From: Pollutimonas bauzanensis
Lineage (GTDB): Bacteria; Pseudomonadota; Gammaproteobacteria; Burkholderiales; Burkholderiaceae_B
Length of the DNA stretch: 64,000 nucleotides
Assembly (NCBI RefSeq): GCF_900129885.1
Contig: NZ_FQXE01000020.1
Span: forward strand, 16,612-80,611
Reading direction: 5' to 3'
Every line of letters begins with the position of its first letter. Within the stretch, counting starts at the first letter, position 1. The position numbers and the translations under genes were made by a program. Shown here piece after piece: positions 53,128 through 61,410 of this stretch. The notes under the pieces are model-generated. The model was not told the DNA's origin. It ran no database searches and worked only from the letters and a program-made list of their open reading frames with translations.

Positions 53128-53762
53128 TCCAGGCAAAGCGCGGCGCCGCAGAACTGCTCTGCCTTGCGCAGTTCGGTGTCGATCCAGCGCGCGGTGACGC
53201 CAAACATGGCCGCTACTTCGCTCTTTTCCAGTTGCTCGACCCTGACGGCCAGGAATATGGCGCGCCGGCGCCGCGGCAGGCGCTCGATGATGTCGCACAG
53301 CTTGTCCAGGATCGCGCGGCATACGACCAGGTCTTCGACGCGCGCGATCGGGTCGACCGCCGCAAGCATCGCGCCCTCGTCGGCGACGCCGATATTTCCG
53401 TGGCTTTTTTCGCTGCGCAGTTTATCGACGGCGCAATAAAGCGCCATCTTGAACAAGTAGCCGCCCGGGTTGGGAAGCACATGCGGCACGCGCGCGCGGC
53501 GCTCGAGCCTCAGCCACGTTTCGTGCAGCGCTTCCCTGGCCAAATCCTCGCAGCCCAGGCGAAGACAGAGATTGCGGACCAGGTCATCATAGTGCTTGGC
53601 CAGATAGGCCTGCAGCACAGCCGCCGCCTCGCCGCCGCCGGGGCCGGCGGGGCGCGCCGCCCATGGCGCAAGGCGGCGGCCGGGCCTTGCGGCAAGCGCC
53701 GCGGGCGGCGGACAGGCCGCGGCGCTGCGCGCGGAAATGCGGTTTATGTTCTCTGCTAACAT
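53124..53762 (-). CDS. ECF-type sigma factor (FecI-like)
   Basis: 212 residues: an Ala/Pro/Arg-rich N-terminal tail of about 40, sigma region 2 (YLAKHYDDLVRNLCLRLGCEDLAREALHETWLRL ... LYCAVDKLRSEK) and region 4 (LPRRRRAIFLAVRVEQLEKSEVAAMFGVTARWIDTELRKA). It matches the FecI group that serves iron-siderophore uptake, yet no fecR anti-sigma or TonB receptor gene lies beside it. ATG 53762 is preferred to the upstream TTG. Confidence 0.85.
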   Translation of the reverse strand: MLAENINRISARSAAACPPPAALAARPGRRLAPWAARPAGPGGGEAAAVLQAYLAKHYDDLVRNLCLRLGCEDLAREALHETWLRLERRARVPHVLPNPGGYLFKMALYCAVDKLRSEKSHGNIGVADEGAMLAAVDPIARVEDLVVCRAILDKLCDIIERLPRRRRAIFLAVRVEQLEKSEVAAMFGVTARWIDTELRKAEQFCGAALCLD

Positions 53763-53849
53763 GGCTCTCGTCAACCTGAGGAATCACTCGGACCATCGTG
53801 CGCAACCATCTGCCCGGATCACCGCGTCCGCATACGACCGCGTTCATCC

Positions 53850-54638
53850 ATGACACCGCAGATATTACGGATGAAATACGCTATCGTAGCGTTTGTTTAT
53901 GACCGTGAGATCAACCAGACTCGGGAGCTTTTTGTGCCGCACATCGACATTCCCGTCCTGCCCGCCATCGTCCTGCTGGGCATGGCATGCGGGCAGTTGT
54001 GCCGCCGCATCAGCCACTTCTACACCCAGAGCCTGGCCAGGCCCGGCGCCGCAGCCGACCTGAGGCTTCTTGGATGGGCGCTGCGCCAGGCGTTCAGCCC
54101 GCGCCCCAGCGCCGCAAGTCCAGTTCAACGCCTGCTTCCCCCATTCGCCATGGCTACGGTATTTACCGTGATCGCGCTGCGCTACGGGCCTGGCCCGCTG
54201 GCGGCCGCGCTCATGGCGGCCTGCGCGCTGCTGGCGCTGCTGGCCCTCATCGACACGCAAACCGGCCTGCTGCCCGACGCCATCACGCTGCCGCTATTGG
54301 GCCTGGGCCTGTTTTGCGCCTGGCGCGGCGTGGGTCTGGTCCCCTTGCACGACGCGGCGCTGGGCGCAGCGATCGGCTACGGCGCCATGTGGATACTGGC
54401 CCTGGGATATCGCCACGCGCGCGGGCGCCACGGCCTGGGCGATGGCGACATCAAACTGGTGGCCGCGCTGGCCGCCTGGGTATCGGTGCCCGCCATTCTT
54501 TGGGTGCTCATGGCGGCCAGCATGGCCGGCATCCTGGCCAGCCTCGCGCAAAACCGGCGCCTGCATGCCGATGCGTCCTTGCGCTTCGGCCCTTATCTGG
54601 CGGGGGCCGGCATGGCCGTCATGGCGCTCTGGTTCTAG
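53850..54638 (+). CDS. gspO: Prepilin peptidase (GspO/PilD-like), methylase region reduced
   Basis: 262-residue membrane aspartyl protease of family A24. The two active-site aspartates are in ALIDTQTGLLPDAITL and GLGDGDIKLVAALAAW, and several hydrophobic helices are present. The N-terminal cytoplasmic methyltransferase part normally holds four zinc-binding cysteines (two CxxC pairs); here only LGMACGQLCRRI remains, so N-methylation of pilins is doubtful. It processes pseudopilins such as those encoded at 55246-56850. ATG 53871 is another possible start. Confidence 0.85.
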   Translation: MTPQILRMKYAIVAFVYDREINQTRELFVPHIDIPVLPAIVLLGMACGQLCRRISHFYTQSLARPGAAADLRLLGWALRQAFSPRPSAASPVQRLLPPFAMATVFTVIALRYGPGPLAAALMAACALLALLALIDTQTGLLPDAITLPLLGLGLFCAWRGVGLVPLHDAALGAAIGYGAMWILALGYRHARGRHGLGDGDIKLVAALAAWVSVPAILWVLMAASMAGILASLAQNRRLHADASLRFGPYLAGAGMAVMALWF

Positions 54639-54643
54639 ACGGC

Positions 54644-55075
54644 CTATCGCGGCACGCGCACGATACCCGCGGGCTCGGGCTGCGCCCTTTGCGGGGCCGG
54701 AAAACGCAGCGTCCGCCCGGCGCTATCCACGATGATCGCCTCGCGCTCTATGCCCCGCAGCCGCGCCGACTGCGCCAGCTCATCGCCCACCACATAGGCC
54801 CGCGGCGCGGCGCCATTGACCGCCAGCACCACCGCCGCCCGTCCGGCGGTTTTGATCAAGCCGCTGACCACCACGTCTAGCCTGACATCGCCGGGCCCGA
54901 ACCAGGCGGCCAAGGCCTGCGCGGCCGGATCGGGCGCCTGCGATCCCGCCTGAACCGATGACAGCGCGGGCAGCGGCCGGCCCAGCTTCACGCCCCAGTA
55001 TCCGGCACCCGCCAGGGCGGCCAGCCCGCCCGCGATCAGCACGGCGTTCGCCGGCTGCATCGTCCATCGTCTCAT
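54644..55075 (-). CDS. gspC: Type II secretion GspC-like protein (short)
   Basis: 143 residues: a short cytoplasmic tail, one transmembrane helix (about 10-27) and an HR-type periplasmic domain (ALAAWFGPGDVRLDVVVSGLIKTAGRAAVVLAVNGAAPRAYVVGDEL). The C-terminal PDZ or coiled-coil region of long GspC proteins is missing. It links the inner-membrane platform to the secretin. It is divergent from gspH and convergent with gspO. Confidence 0.78.
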   Translation of the reverse strand: MRRWTMQPANAVLIAGGLAALAGAGYWGVKLGRPLPALSSVQAGSQAPDPAAQALAAWFGPGDVRLDVVVSGLIKTAGRAAVVLAVNGAAPRAYVVGDELAQSARLRGIEREAIIVDSAGRTLRFPAPQRAQPEPAGIVRVPR

Positions 55076-55245
55076 CACGCATCCTTTTCCGGTTGTCCAT
55101 GCAAGGGGCGCGCGGCAGGCCGCCATGGGCCGCCCGCGCCATTGCCCGCCATATTAATAACAAACCAAGGTGTATTTTTCATGTCAGCATCACATTGCTT
55201 CCGTATGATCCAGGCATCGCCCTATCATCCCGCCAAACGATAGCC

Positions 55246-55752
55246 ATGCCCCGTGTTCCGTCCCCGCCCAACGCTCCCGCCCGCCAGCACGGCTTCTCCC
55301 TCGTGGAAGTGATGGTGGTGATGGTGATCATCGGCATCGCGGCCGCCACCATAGGATTGAGCGCAGCGCCCGATCCGGGCCGCCTGCTGCGCCAGGATGC
55401 CCAACAACTGGCCCAATTGATGGCGGTCGCGCAGAACGAGGTGCGCGTCGATGGGCGCGTGATCGCTTGGCAAGCCGATGACGGCGGCTACCAGTTCTCG
55501 CGCGGCGTCTGGCGCATGCCGCTGGACAGCGTGGTGCCCGTCGTGACGACGGCCGGCGGACTCGACACCTTCGAGCGCGACGACGCGCTGCGCCCGCGCC
55601 GCTGGAAAGCCGGCGCGGTGCGCGTCCTGCCCCCAGGCCCGGTCTTGCTGACCTCCGAATGGATAGGCGCCCCCTGGCAAATGGTCCTCAAGGATGGCAA
55701 CGCCCAGGTGACCATCAGCCGCGATGCGCGCGGCGCCTACCAGGTCCGGTGA
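55246..55752 (+). CDS. gspH: Type II secretion minor pseudopilin GspH
   Basis: 168 residues with a class III prepilin signal: a positively charged leader, cleavage after Gly in QHGFSLVEVMVVMVIIGIAAATIGL, the Glu at mature position 5 and a hydrophobic helix. The C-terminal domain (ISWQADDGGYQFSR-like) fits GspH. The gspI gene overlaps or closely follows. Confidence 0.87.
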   Translation: MPRVPSPPNAPARQHGFSLVEVMVVMVIIGIAAATIGLSAAPDPGRLLRQDAQQLAQLMAVAQNEVRVDGRVIAWQADDGGYQFSRGVWRMPLDSVVPVVTTAGGLDTFERDDALRPRRWKAGAVRVLPPGPVLLTSEWIGAPWQMVLKDGNAQVTISRDARGAYQVR

Positions 55753-55760
55753 ACCACAGC

Positions 55761-56156
55761 ATGTTCCGGCGCCCTCCCCCTCGAACGCAAGCGCCCGCGC
55801 CGAGCGCCGGGCAGGCGGGATTCACCTTGCTCGAAGTGCTGATCGCCCTGGCCATCGTCGGCGTCGCCCTGGCCGCCGTCAACCGCGCCATCGGCATGGC
55901 CACCACCAACAGCGGCGTGCTGTATGAAAAATCCCTGGCCATGCTGTCCGCGCAAAACCGCATGGCCGAACTGCAGATCGCAGGCGGCAAGGCCGACACG
56001 CGCCCGCAGGAATGCCCCCAGGCCGGCCTGCCATTCATCTGCGCCGCGCGCATCGCGCCGGCCGGCCGCGGCCTGAACACGGTCAGCGTGGACGTCCACA
56101 CCCGCCAGCAGCCGGAGCGCTCGCTGGCGAGCCTGACCACCCTGCTTGCGGACTGA
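55761..56156 (+). CDS. gspI: Type II secretion minor pseudopilin GspI
   Basis: 131 residues with the prepilin motif QAGFTLLEVLIALAIVGVALAAV and the family-typical AQNRMAELQI. ATG 55761 is chosen; an in-frame GTG at 55749 overlaps the gspH stop (GTGA) and could be used for coupling. It is part of the pseudopilus tip complex with GspH, GspJ and GspK. Confidence 0.87.
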   Translation: MFRRPPPRTQAPAPSAGQAGFTLLEVLIALAIVGVALAAVNRAIGMATTNSGVLYEKSLAMLSAQNRMAELQIAGGKADTRPQECPQAGLPFICAARIAPAGRGLNTVSVDVHTRQQPERSLASLTTLLAD

Positions 56157-56160
56157 CGCG

Positions 56161-56850
56161 GTGACACGGCGAAACCGGCAAAGCGGACTCACCCTGATCG
56201 AAGTCATGATCGCCATCCTGATCATGGCGCTCCTGAGCCTGCTGACGTGGCGCGCCCTGGACAGCATAGAGCGCGCCGACGCGCAACTGAAAGAACACAA
56301 TGAAAACGCAATGAACCTGCTGCATGCGCTGCAGCAGCTGGAGCGCGACATCGAGCTGCGGGCGACGGTCGAACTGGCTATGCTGCAAGGCTCGGGCGAG
56401 GACGCCGCCGGCACGCCAGCCGCGCCAGCCAGCCCTGCCAACGACGCCGCGGCCGCCGCGCGCAAACCGCCAGCCACGGAACTGCTGCCTCCATCGCTGC
56501 GCGTCAGGCGCAACAACCAGCTGCCCTTCCATTTCGAAGTGATACGCGCCGCGCCCGCGCAGCCCGGGCAATGGCAGCGCGTGCAATGGTGGGTCAAGGA
56601 CCAAACCCTGTACCGCGCGGCCGGACCCGCGTCGCCGGCCTGGCCGCTGCAAACGCCCGGCCCCGACGACAAGGTCGCCGTGCTCGATCAGGTGAAAGAA
56701 TTCGAGATCCGCGCCTGGGAACCCGGCAAGGGCTGGACGCCGCTGCCCAAAACCAGCGCGTCCAACGCATCGACCGGACTGGAGATCAGTCTGGTGCAGC
56801 GCAAAGGCCATAACGATCAACGCTTTCGCCGCGTCATCGCGCTGAACTGA
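56161..56850 (+). CDS. gspJ: Type II secretion minor pseudopilin GspJ
   Basis: 229 residues from GTG 56161, with prepilin motif QSGLTLIEVMIAILIMALLSLLTWRAL and the GspJ-like LQQLERDIELR helix, then an Ala/Pro-rich insert at about 85-110. The usual next gene, gspK, is absent: the locus stops here and a PIN toxin gene follows 9 bp away in the opposite direction. Confidence 0.87.
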   Translation: MTRRNRQSGLTLIEVMIAILIMALLSLLTWRALDSIERADAQLKEHNENAMNLLHALQQLERDIELRATVELAMLQGSGEDAAGTPAAPASPANDAAAAARKPPATELLPPSLRVRRNNQLPFHFEVIRAAPAQPGQWQRVQWWVKDQTLYRAAGPASPAWPLQTPGPDDKVAVLDQVKEFEIRAWEPGKGWTPLPKTSASNASTGLEISLVQRKGHNDQRFRRVIALN

Positions 56851-56859
56851 GCCACAAAG

Positions 56860-57309
56860 TCAAGCTATCTCGTCGGGGCCGATGCAGCACAATCGCTGAA
56901 AATGGTTGCGATAAGGTTTTACATTCCGGCTGAGCACACTCAGATTGGCAACAGCCGCATGAGCGCCGATGTAGAAATCCGGCAGCGGTACGAGTCGAGT
57001 GCCACCGCGGCGACGGTAGTTCAGGTAGGCTTTTGCCGCCAGCCCGGCGCACGCCCACGGCAAGGGACTGCGCAGGGTGTCGTAGACATCGATCATCGTG
57101 TCCAGGGCTTCGACGTCCGGGCCGGGGATGAGTAACTCAGTGTAGATCATCAGATTGATGTGCAGTGGCGCCTGCTCGCTACAGATCTGGAGCTGATCCA
57201 CGGACCATTCGTGCCACGGGCTGTCGGCGTCCATGCAGTCGATCCAGATATTGGTATCGACCAGAAAACCCGCCGATCCATCATACTTGGACAGGTCATG
57301 CACGGTCAT
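56860..57309 (-). CDS. PIN-domain toxin (VapC-like)
   Basis: 149-residue PIN nuclease: an N-terminal FLVDTNIWIDCM strand with the first acidic residue, central TELLIPGP with the Glu, and the later Asp in LPDFYIGAHA. It is expected to cleave RNA (often tRNA) when freed from its antitoxin. It overlaps the AbrB-type antitoxin gene by 14 bp. Its 3' end abuts gspJ, marking the junction between core and accessory DNA. Confidence 0.87.
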   Translation of the reverse strand: MTVHDLSKYDGSAGFLVDTNIWIDCMDADSPWHEWSVDQLQICSEQAPLHINLMIYTELLIPGPDVEALDTMIDVYDTLRSPLPWACAGLAAKAYLNYRRRGGTRLVPLPDFYIGAHAAVANLSVLSRNVKPYRNHFQRLCCIGPDEIA

Positions 57310-57559
57310 CGTCGTCCGGGCGCAGGAACGCCATGATGTCTTTGCTGTTCATCTGCCTGAATGGTTCATCCAGACTCTTGCGTACTTTGGCGGCGGCGTC
57401 GCGCAGCGATTTACGCCGGTCGTCCGTTCCCATGCCTGTTTTGCTGATGATGATCTTTCCGCCCTCCAACGAGAAGGAGACCTGGCTGCCGGGCAGGAAA
57501 CCGGCTGCGTCGCGCAAGCGCTTGGGGATGGTAACTTGCCCTTTGTCAGTGACTTGCAT
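57296..57559 (-). CDS. AbrB/SpoVT-type antitoxin (VapB-like)
   Basis: 87 residues with a swapped-hairpin AbrB fold: VTDKGQVTIPKRLRDAAGFLPGSQVSFSLEGGKIIISK, then a helical toxin-binding tail. ATG 57559 starts the fold; a palindrome lies 20 bp upstream. It neutralises the PIN toxin and represses the operon. Confidence 0.88.
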   Translation of the reverse strand: MQVTDKGQVTIPKRLRDAAGFLPGSQVSFSLEGGKIIISKTGMGTDDRRKSLRDAAAKVRKSLDEPFRQMNSKDIMAFLRPDDDDRA

Positions 57560-57578
57560 ATCCGGATCCCTGAAAGTA

Positions 57579-57599
57579 AGAATTCTGAATTGGAATTCT
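57579..57599. promoter_or_regulatory. Operator of the AbrB/PIN toxin-antitoxin genes
   Basis: AGAATTC and GAATTCT form a perfect 7-bp dyad with a 7-bp spacer, 20 bp before the antitoxin start. That is the usual place for autorepression by the antitoxin-toxin complex. Confidence 0.6.
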
Positions 57600-57680
57600 A
57601 CTGCCGCGTGAGATTCAAGGCAATACACCCGAGTGACTGCCCCGGGGGGTCGGCCTCAAGCGCCTGCGGCCGACAAGTTC

Positions 57681-58053
57681 ATGGATCTGGACGGTTTCAC
57701 ACAACACGGCTACGGCCGGGTTGTGCCCAACCGCGATCTGAAGCTGGTCGATCTGACCAGCGAAGGCCTGCGCCGTATCAAGGTGCCCCAAAGATGAGCT
57801 GATCGCCAGTGCGGCTCGGGACTATCCGCTCACTGCCCGCTGGGCCGAGGCGCTGCGCCGCCAATGCGAGAATCCCGATGGCTTGCTGTGGATGTCGCGG
57901 CAGCGCGACCGTGACCAGGCGTTGCTGCTGTTCGGCGACCGGCTTGCCGGCGTACTGAGCGGCACGCGCATGGGCGGCCCGCTGGAGAGGAACCCGACGT
58001 TGCGTGATGCCGTAGTGAGGGCGGCGCTTCGCGCAGGGATCGATGCCGATTGA
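57681..58053 (+). pseudogene. RES-family toxin, frameshifted remnant
   Basis: The first frame from 57681 reads MDLDGFTQHGYGRVVPNRDL then KLVDLTSEGLRRIK and stops at TGA near 57795. A second frame picks up at the same point with KDELIASAARDYPLTARWAEAL, then GLLWMSRQRDRDQALLLFGDRL, ending at 58051-58053. Together they match the C-terminal half of RES-domain NAD-degrading toxins (WAEAL...GLLW.SR...LFGDR). The N-terminal half and the usual Xre/DUF2384 antitoxin gene are missing, so it is a broken relic. Confidence 0.7.
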
Positions 58054-58148
58054 TGCAGCCGCCACGGAGCGGAACATGCGGTGGCGGTGGAATCCGGTGA
58101 TCCTTGAAACTCGATGGTGTCGTAGTCTGTAAACCATAGGCGAGGTCT

Positions 58149-59141
58149 TCAAGGAATAGTGATAATCTGCTTCTTGAACTTTGGTGTGAGTTGCAGCTTG
58201 TGAGTCACATAGGTAATGATCCGCGTATTGTCGCGTCTGTCGGGTACGGGCTTCTCGACGGCGGCGGCCACCTTCCAAATACCAAACATCACGATCTCGG
58301 CGTCAGGCGGAAAGCTGCTGAGCCAGGACGCATCGGGATGAGCGATGCTGACTTCAAACGACTCTATGCGTTGGGGATTGGACGTTCTGCGATACAGTGG
58401 CTTGCAGTTGAGATAGCTGTTCTTGTACGTGGCGCCGGTGGCAGGTTGATTAACGCTTCGTACCGATCCCACCAGTGCAATTGGATAAGGATTGTTGGCT
58501 GCCTTCGCGCCCAGCTCCCAGGCCTCATCGAAGCGCTCGTGTTCGAAGAAGAACCGCTTCCAAGGTATTCGCCTGCTACCCAACTGCAAGATCAGTTCGG
58601 ACGCGAGCAACGCGTCCGACTCACAGGTGGCGCGTAGGACTACTAGGTCGGCCGTAGTACGCAGATAGCTGTCGAACTTCTTTTCTGAGGCAATAACTTC
58701 GATCGCCGTCATCACTGTGCTGGGGGCGGGTTGGCTCCCTTTAACCGCAGAGATGTTGCCGGATAGACCGTGCTTGCGCAACCCATTGTGCAGCGCGAGC
58801 AGGCGTAATTCACATGTCCCGTCTCCCAGCGCGCTCAGGAACTCTGGGTCGGACTGCGCCGCGATGATAGTCAGACGGCCCGATGCGCTGTAGCGACAGC
58901 CAGTGACATGCTCCGACCCGCGGGTTAGTCCAATATATGCAGGAATATCTACAGGTTCAACGCGATTGGTCCGGTTTTGCTGGTGACGGGGAACGAAGCG
59001 AACAGCGCATCCGCAGGCCGAATCGTTACAAAGTAGATCAGGCGCAGTGACGCCTCCATCAGTCAGTTGTTGCAGCTCTTCCACCGTATGCGCGCGTCCG
59101 GTGCGATCCTTCGCAGACCGCATTTTGATGCCCTTACCCAT
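58149..59141 (-). CDS. Unrecognised 330-residue protein with N-terminal Cys/His cluster
   Basis: I do not recognise the family. Residues 38-82 hold Cys38, Cys43, Cys45, His78 and Cys82 in an arrangement (LLCNDSACGC ... SEHVTGCRYS) like the zinc-binding start of CoiA-type or similar competence/nuclease proteins, preceded by VEELQQLTDGGVTAPDLLC. The rest looks soluble and alpha/beta, with a basic C-terminus. Base composition is lower in GC than the window average by eye, and it lies among toxin-antitoxin relics, so it is probably mobile or defence cargo. ATG 59123 has an AAGGG site and may be the real start. Confidence 0.6.
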   Translation of the reverse strand: MGKGIKMRSAKDRTGRAHTVEELQQLTDGGVTAPDLLCNDSACGCAVRFVPRHQQNRTNRVEPVDIPAYIGLTRGSEHVTGCRYSASGRLTIIAAQSDPEFLSALGDGTCELRLLALHNGLRKHGLSGNISAVKGSQPAPSTVMTAIEVIASEKKFDSYLRTTADLVVLRATCESDALLASELILQLGSRRIPWKRFFFEHERFDEAWELGAKAANNPYPIALVGSVRSVNQPATGATYKNSYLNCKPLYRRTSNPQRIESFEVSIAHPDASWLSSFPPDAEIVMFGIWKVAAAVEKPVPDRRDNTRIITYVTHKLQLTPKFKKQIITIP

Positions 59142-59247
59142 CTTCCTTACCTGGTTTCTATTTGTATCAATGGTTGATCATAGTGTGCCACAAATGAGTG
59201 GTGCCGTTTTGCACTCGTAGGCCCGCCAGTCCGGTCTTTTCGATTAA

Positions 59248-59409
59248 AGCTTAGGCGAAGGGTATTGCCAGTACCCTACGCACTACAATGAACTGATCAT
59301 GCAGACCATCGAGGCGAAGGCACAAGGGCTGCGCGACCATTACCCGATGCTGCGGATTGTCAAGCCTTCCAATCGCTTTACGCCGTTGCCGGTGGTTGAA
59401 AAGGACTAA
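59248..59409 (+). pseudogene. 3' fragment of an unidentified gene
   Basis: After an in-frame TAA, 53 codons with a coding look run to the TAA at 59407-59409 (…HYNELIMQTIEAKAQGLRDH…PLPVVEKD). A possible ATG is at 59299, but with no ribosome site. It could be the end of a deleted protein. The rest of 59142-59642 contains no feature I can support; it is AT-rich and separates two cassettes. Confidence 0.35.
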
Positions 59410-59642
59410 TCCCAGGCCTCTTTGGGACTGATGTCCGCAGTGACCTATTACGAGTGCAAGAGGCAGGCACCATATGGGTCTTGGCAGCCAGCCGCCTGGC
59501 GCGTCCGGATGATGGGTGGCCCCTTGAAGTAGTGCTCAGACAGCTCTGCAGAGAGGCGTAATGACGTCTTGAATCAACTGTGCGAAAATGCAGGGCGCTG
59601 TATACTTGAAACAAAATCTTTGTTAATACTAGGCGCCAGTAT

Positions 59643-60083
59643 ATGGGAGTCCGTCCAGGAAATAACCCCAAGCGTCGTATCGCACCGCCCAGTTGCTTGA
59701 ATGGTGAGGAAAAAACGCGGTTAAAGCAATCTGTACGCTATGTTGGCAGTGGTCACCATAAGCGCGATCCGGCCACCTACGGCTTGCTTCGATCGAACCC
59801 GCGCCCCACCAAGTCGTTGTGTGATTTGGAACGCATGATCCCTCTTGACGAAGCGCGAGAGCTTGTGGAAAGCGGTATCAAATGTGGTTTGTTCAGCGAG
59901 CCCCGAGTGGATGGGTTTCCGAAATTCATCTGGAGCGTATCGGATAGTGGCGAGGTCTTTGAAGCCAAAACCGATGCCAACGGCACTGGCGAGTACCATG
60001 GATATCCGCTAGAGGACGAAGATGCCATGTGTAGATATGTTAAATCCGTCTGGATGGAAAGATGCCAAAACGCTGGTCAATAA
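59643..60083 (+). CDS. Small HGYP-motif protein of unknown function
   Basis: 146 residues with a basic start, a GSGHHKRDPATYGLLRSNPRP stretch, then KSLCDLERM, LVESGIKCGLFSE, FIWSVSDSGEVFEAKTD and EYHGYPLEDED near residues 118-128. I recall uncharacterised proteobacterial proteins with the same HK..P..YG, LCD and HGYP landmarks, but no function. It overlaps the next gene by 22 bp, so the two are co-translated and probably act together. No Shine-Dalgarno precedes ATG 59643. Confidence 0.65.
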   Translation: MGVRPGNNPKRRIAPPSCLNGEEKTRLKQSVRYVGSGHHKRDPATYGLLRSNPRPTKSLCDLERMIPLDEARELVESGIKCGLFSEPRVDGFPKFIWSVSDSGEVFEAKTDANGTGEYHGYPLEDEDAMCRYVKSVWMERCQNAGQ

Positions 60084-61375
60084 AGACCGAATGGGCACTA
60101 TTGGAAACCGGCCCGCTTGAAGAGCGGGCCGGTTTTGCCGCGCTCGGCATTTCCGCCTACGATACCTGGCTGACGGCCGGACATGACCGCCTTTTGCAAA
60201 GCGTACGCGAGGCTCCCTATCTGTCCGCCTACCACTTTGCTGAATGGCTGGCCTGGAACTGGTGGCGTTTGCGCTGGGAACCGCGCAAGACTTCACTCGA
60301 TTGGGAACTGTCGCATGCGATGGGAAGCATTGGCGGCGGCTATGTTTGGCCGAACATCCACATCCTTTCCGACGGGGAAAATATCACGCTGGTTTGTAAG
60401 CCCACGCCGGAGCGGGCGCGTACGCCATACCGCTATATCAATGACGGGGCTAGCGTCATTCCTGCCGCCGAGTTTGAAAGCGAGGTGGACTTGTTCATCG
60501 AAATGGTTCTGCAACGGCTGCAAGACTGCCAGGTTCCAGACTGCAACCTGCGTGACGTCTGGCAAGCAGTGATACACGAAAGGCAAGACCCTGCACTGCA
60601 ACAGCAGCGTAAGCTCGAAGCCATGCTAGGCGAAGATCCTGGCGAAATGGATGAAGTCCTGCTGCGGCATTTTCTGAATAATGCCGGCGCTACAGGCCAG
60701 GCGGCGCTTGAGGAAATCGCCGCCAATCGCATTCCCGGGCAGAATGTACCCGACATTGCAGGCCTGATAGAACTAGGCCAGGAACAGGGCACCCTCACCG
60801 ACCCCCAGGACCGGATCACGCTGCGCGCCCGAGCGCCACGAGGCCTGGATACCGCCTGGAAGCTCGGAGCCCACACTGCACAATTGCTGCGGGAACAGGA
60901 ACGTCTCGCCCCGGACACGCCCATTACGAACGACCAGCTTGCGGACATGTATGGCGCTCCACACAATATGCTGGATGCGTCGGGCCATTCGACACCACGG
61001 CTCGATCTGTCCTTCGCATTATCGCAATCAGACCGGCGCAGCAAGGTGCTGCTGCGCTCCCGCTGGGAGGCTGGACGACGTTTTGAGTTGGCTCGCCTGC
61101 TCGGCGATTACCTGATACACGATACGAGCGATCCCATGCGCCCTGCCACACGCTCGGACACCTACCGGCAGAAGATACAGCGCGCGTTTGCCGCCGAATT
61201 GCTCAGTCCATTCCTGGCTGTCGATGCGATGCTGAACAGCGACTACTCCATGGAAAGCCAGCAAGACGTAGCGCACCATTTCAAAGTATCCGAGCTGACG
61301 ATACGCACGCTACTGGTCAACCACGACCGGATCGACCGCAGCGAACTCGGCGAGGTTGGCTGGGCGCACTCCTGA
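60062..61375 (+). CDS. ImmA/IrrE-like protein without the metalloprotease active site
   Basis: 437 residues. The C-terminal third (about 325-425) follows the ImmA/IrrE pattern: a helix aligned to the family's F-x-L-A-H-E-L-G-H segment, later AFAAELLSPFLAV, and VAHHFKVSELTIRTLLVNH. The zinc motif HELGH is replaced by RLLGD (Arg345 to Asp349), so all three key residues are lost. Residues 1-320 are unlike anything I can name, with Trp-rich WLAWNWWRLRW near 62-72. It may be a pseudoprotease sensor or regulator for the small overlapping gene upstream. Confidence 0.65.
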   Translation: MPKRWSIKTEWALLETGPLEERAGFAALGISAYDTWLTAGHDRLLQSVREAPYLSAYHFAEWLAWNWWRLRWEPRKTSLDWELSHAMGSIGGGYVWPNIHILSDGENITLVCKPTPERARTPYRYINDGASVIPAAEFESEVDLFIEMVLQRLQDCQVPDCNLRDVWQAVIHERQDPALQQQRKLEAMLGEDPGEMDEVLLRHFLNNAGATGQAALEEIAANRIPGQNVPDIAGLIELGQEQGTLTDPQDRITLRARAPRGLDTAWKLGAHTAQLLREQERLAPDTPITNDQLADMYGAPHNMLDASGHSTPRLDLSFALSQSDRRSKVLLRSRWEAGRRFELARLLGDYLIHDTSDPMRPATRSDTYRQKIQRAFAAELLSPFLAVDAMLNSDYSMESQQDVAHHFKVSELTIRTLLVNHDRIDRSELGEVGWAHS

Positions 61376-61410
61376 TACCGTTGCTGTGTACGTGCTACTC
61401 CATCAACCCC

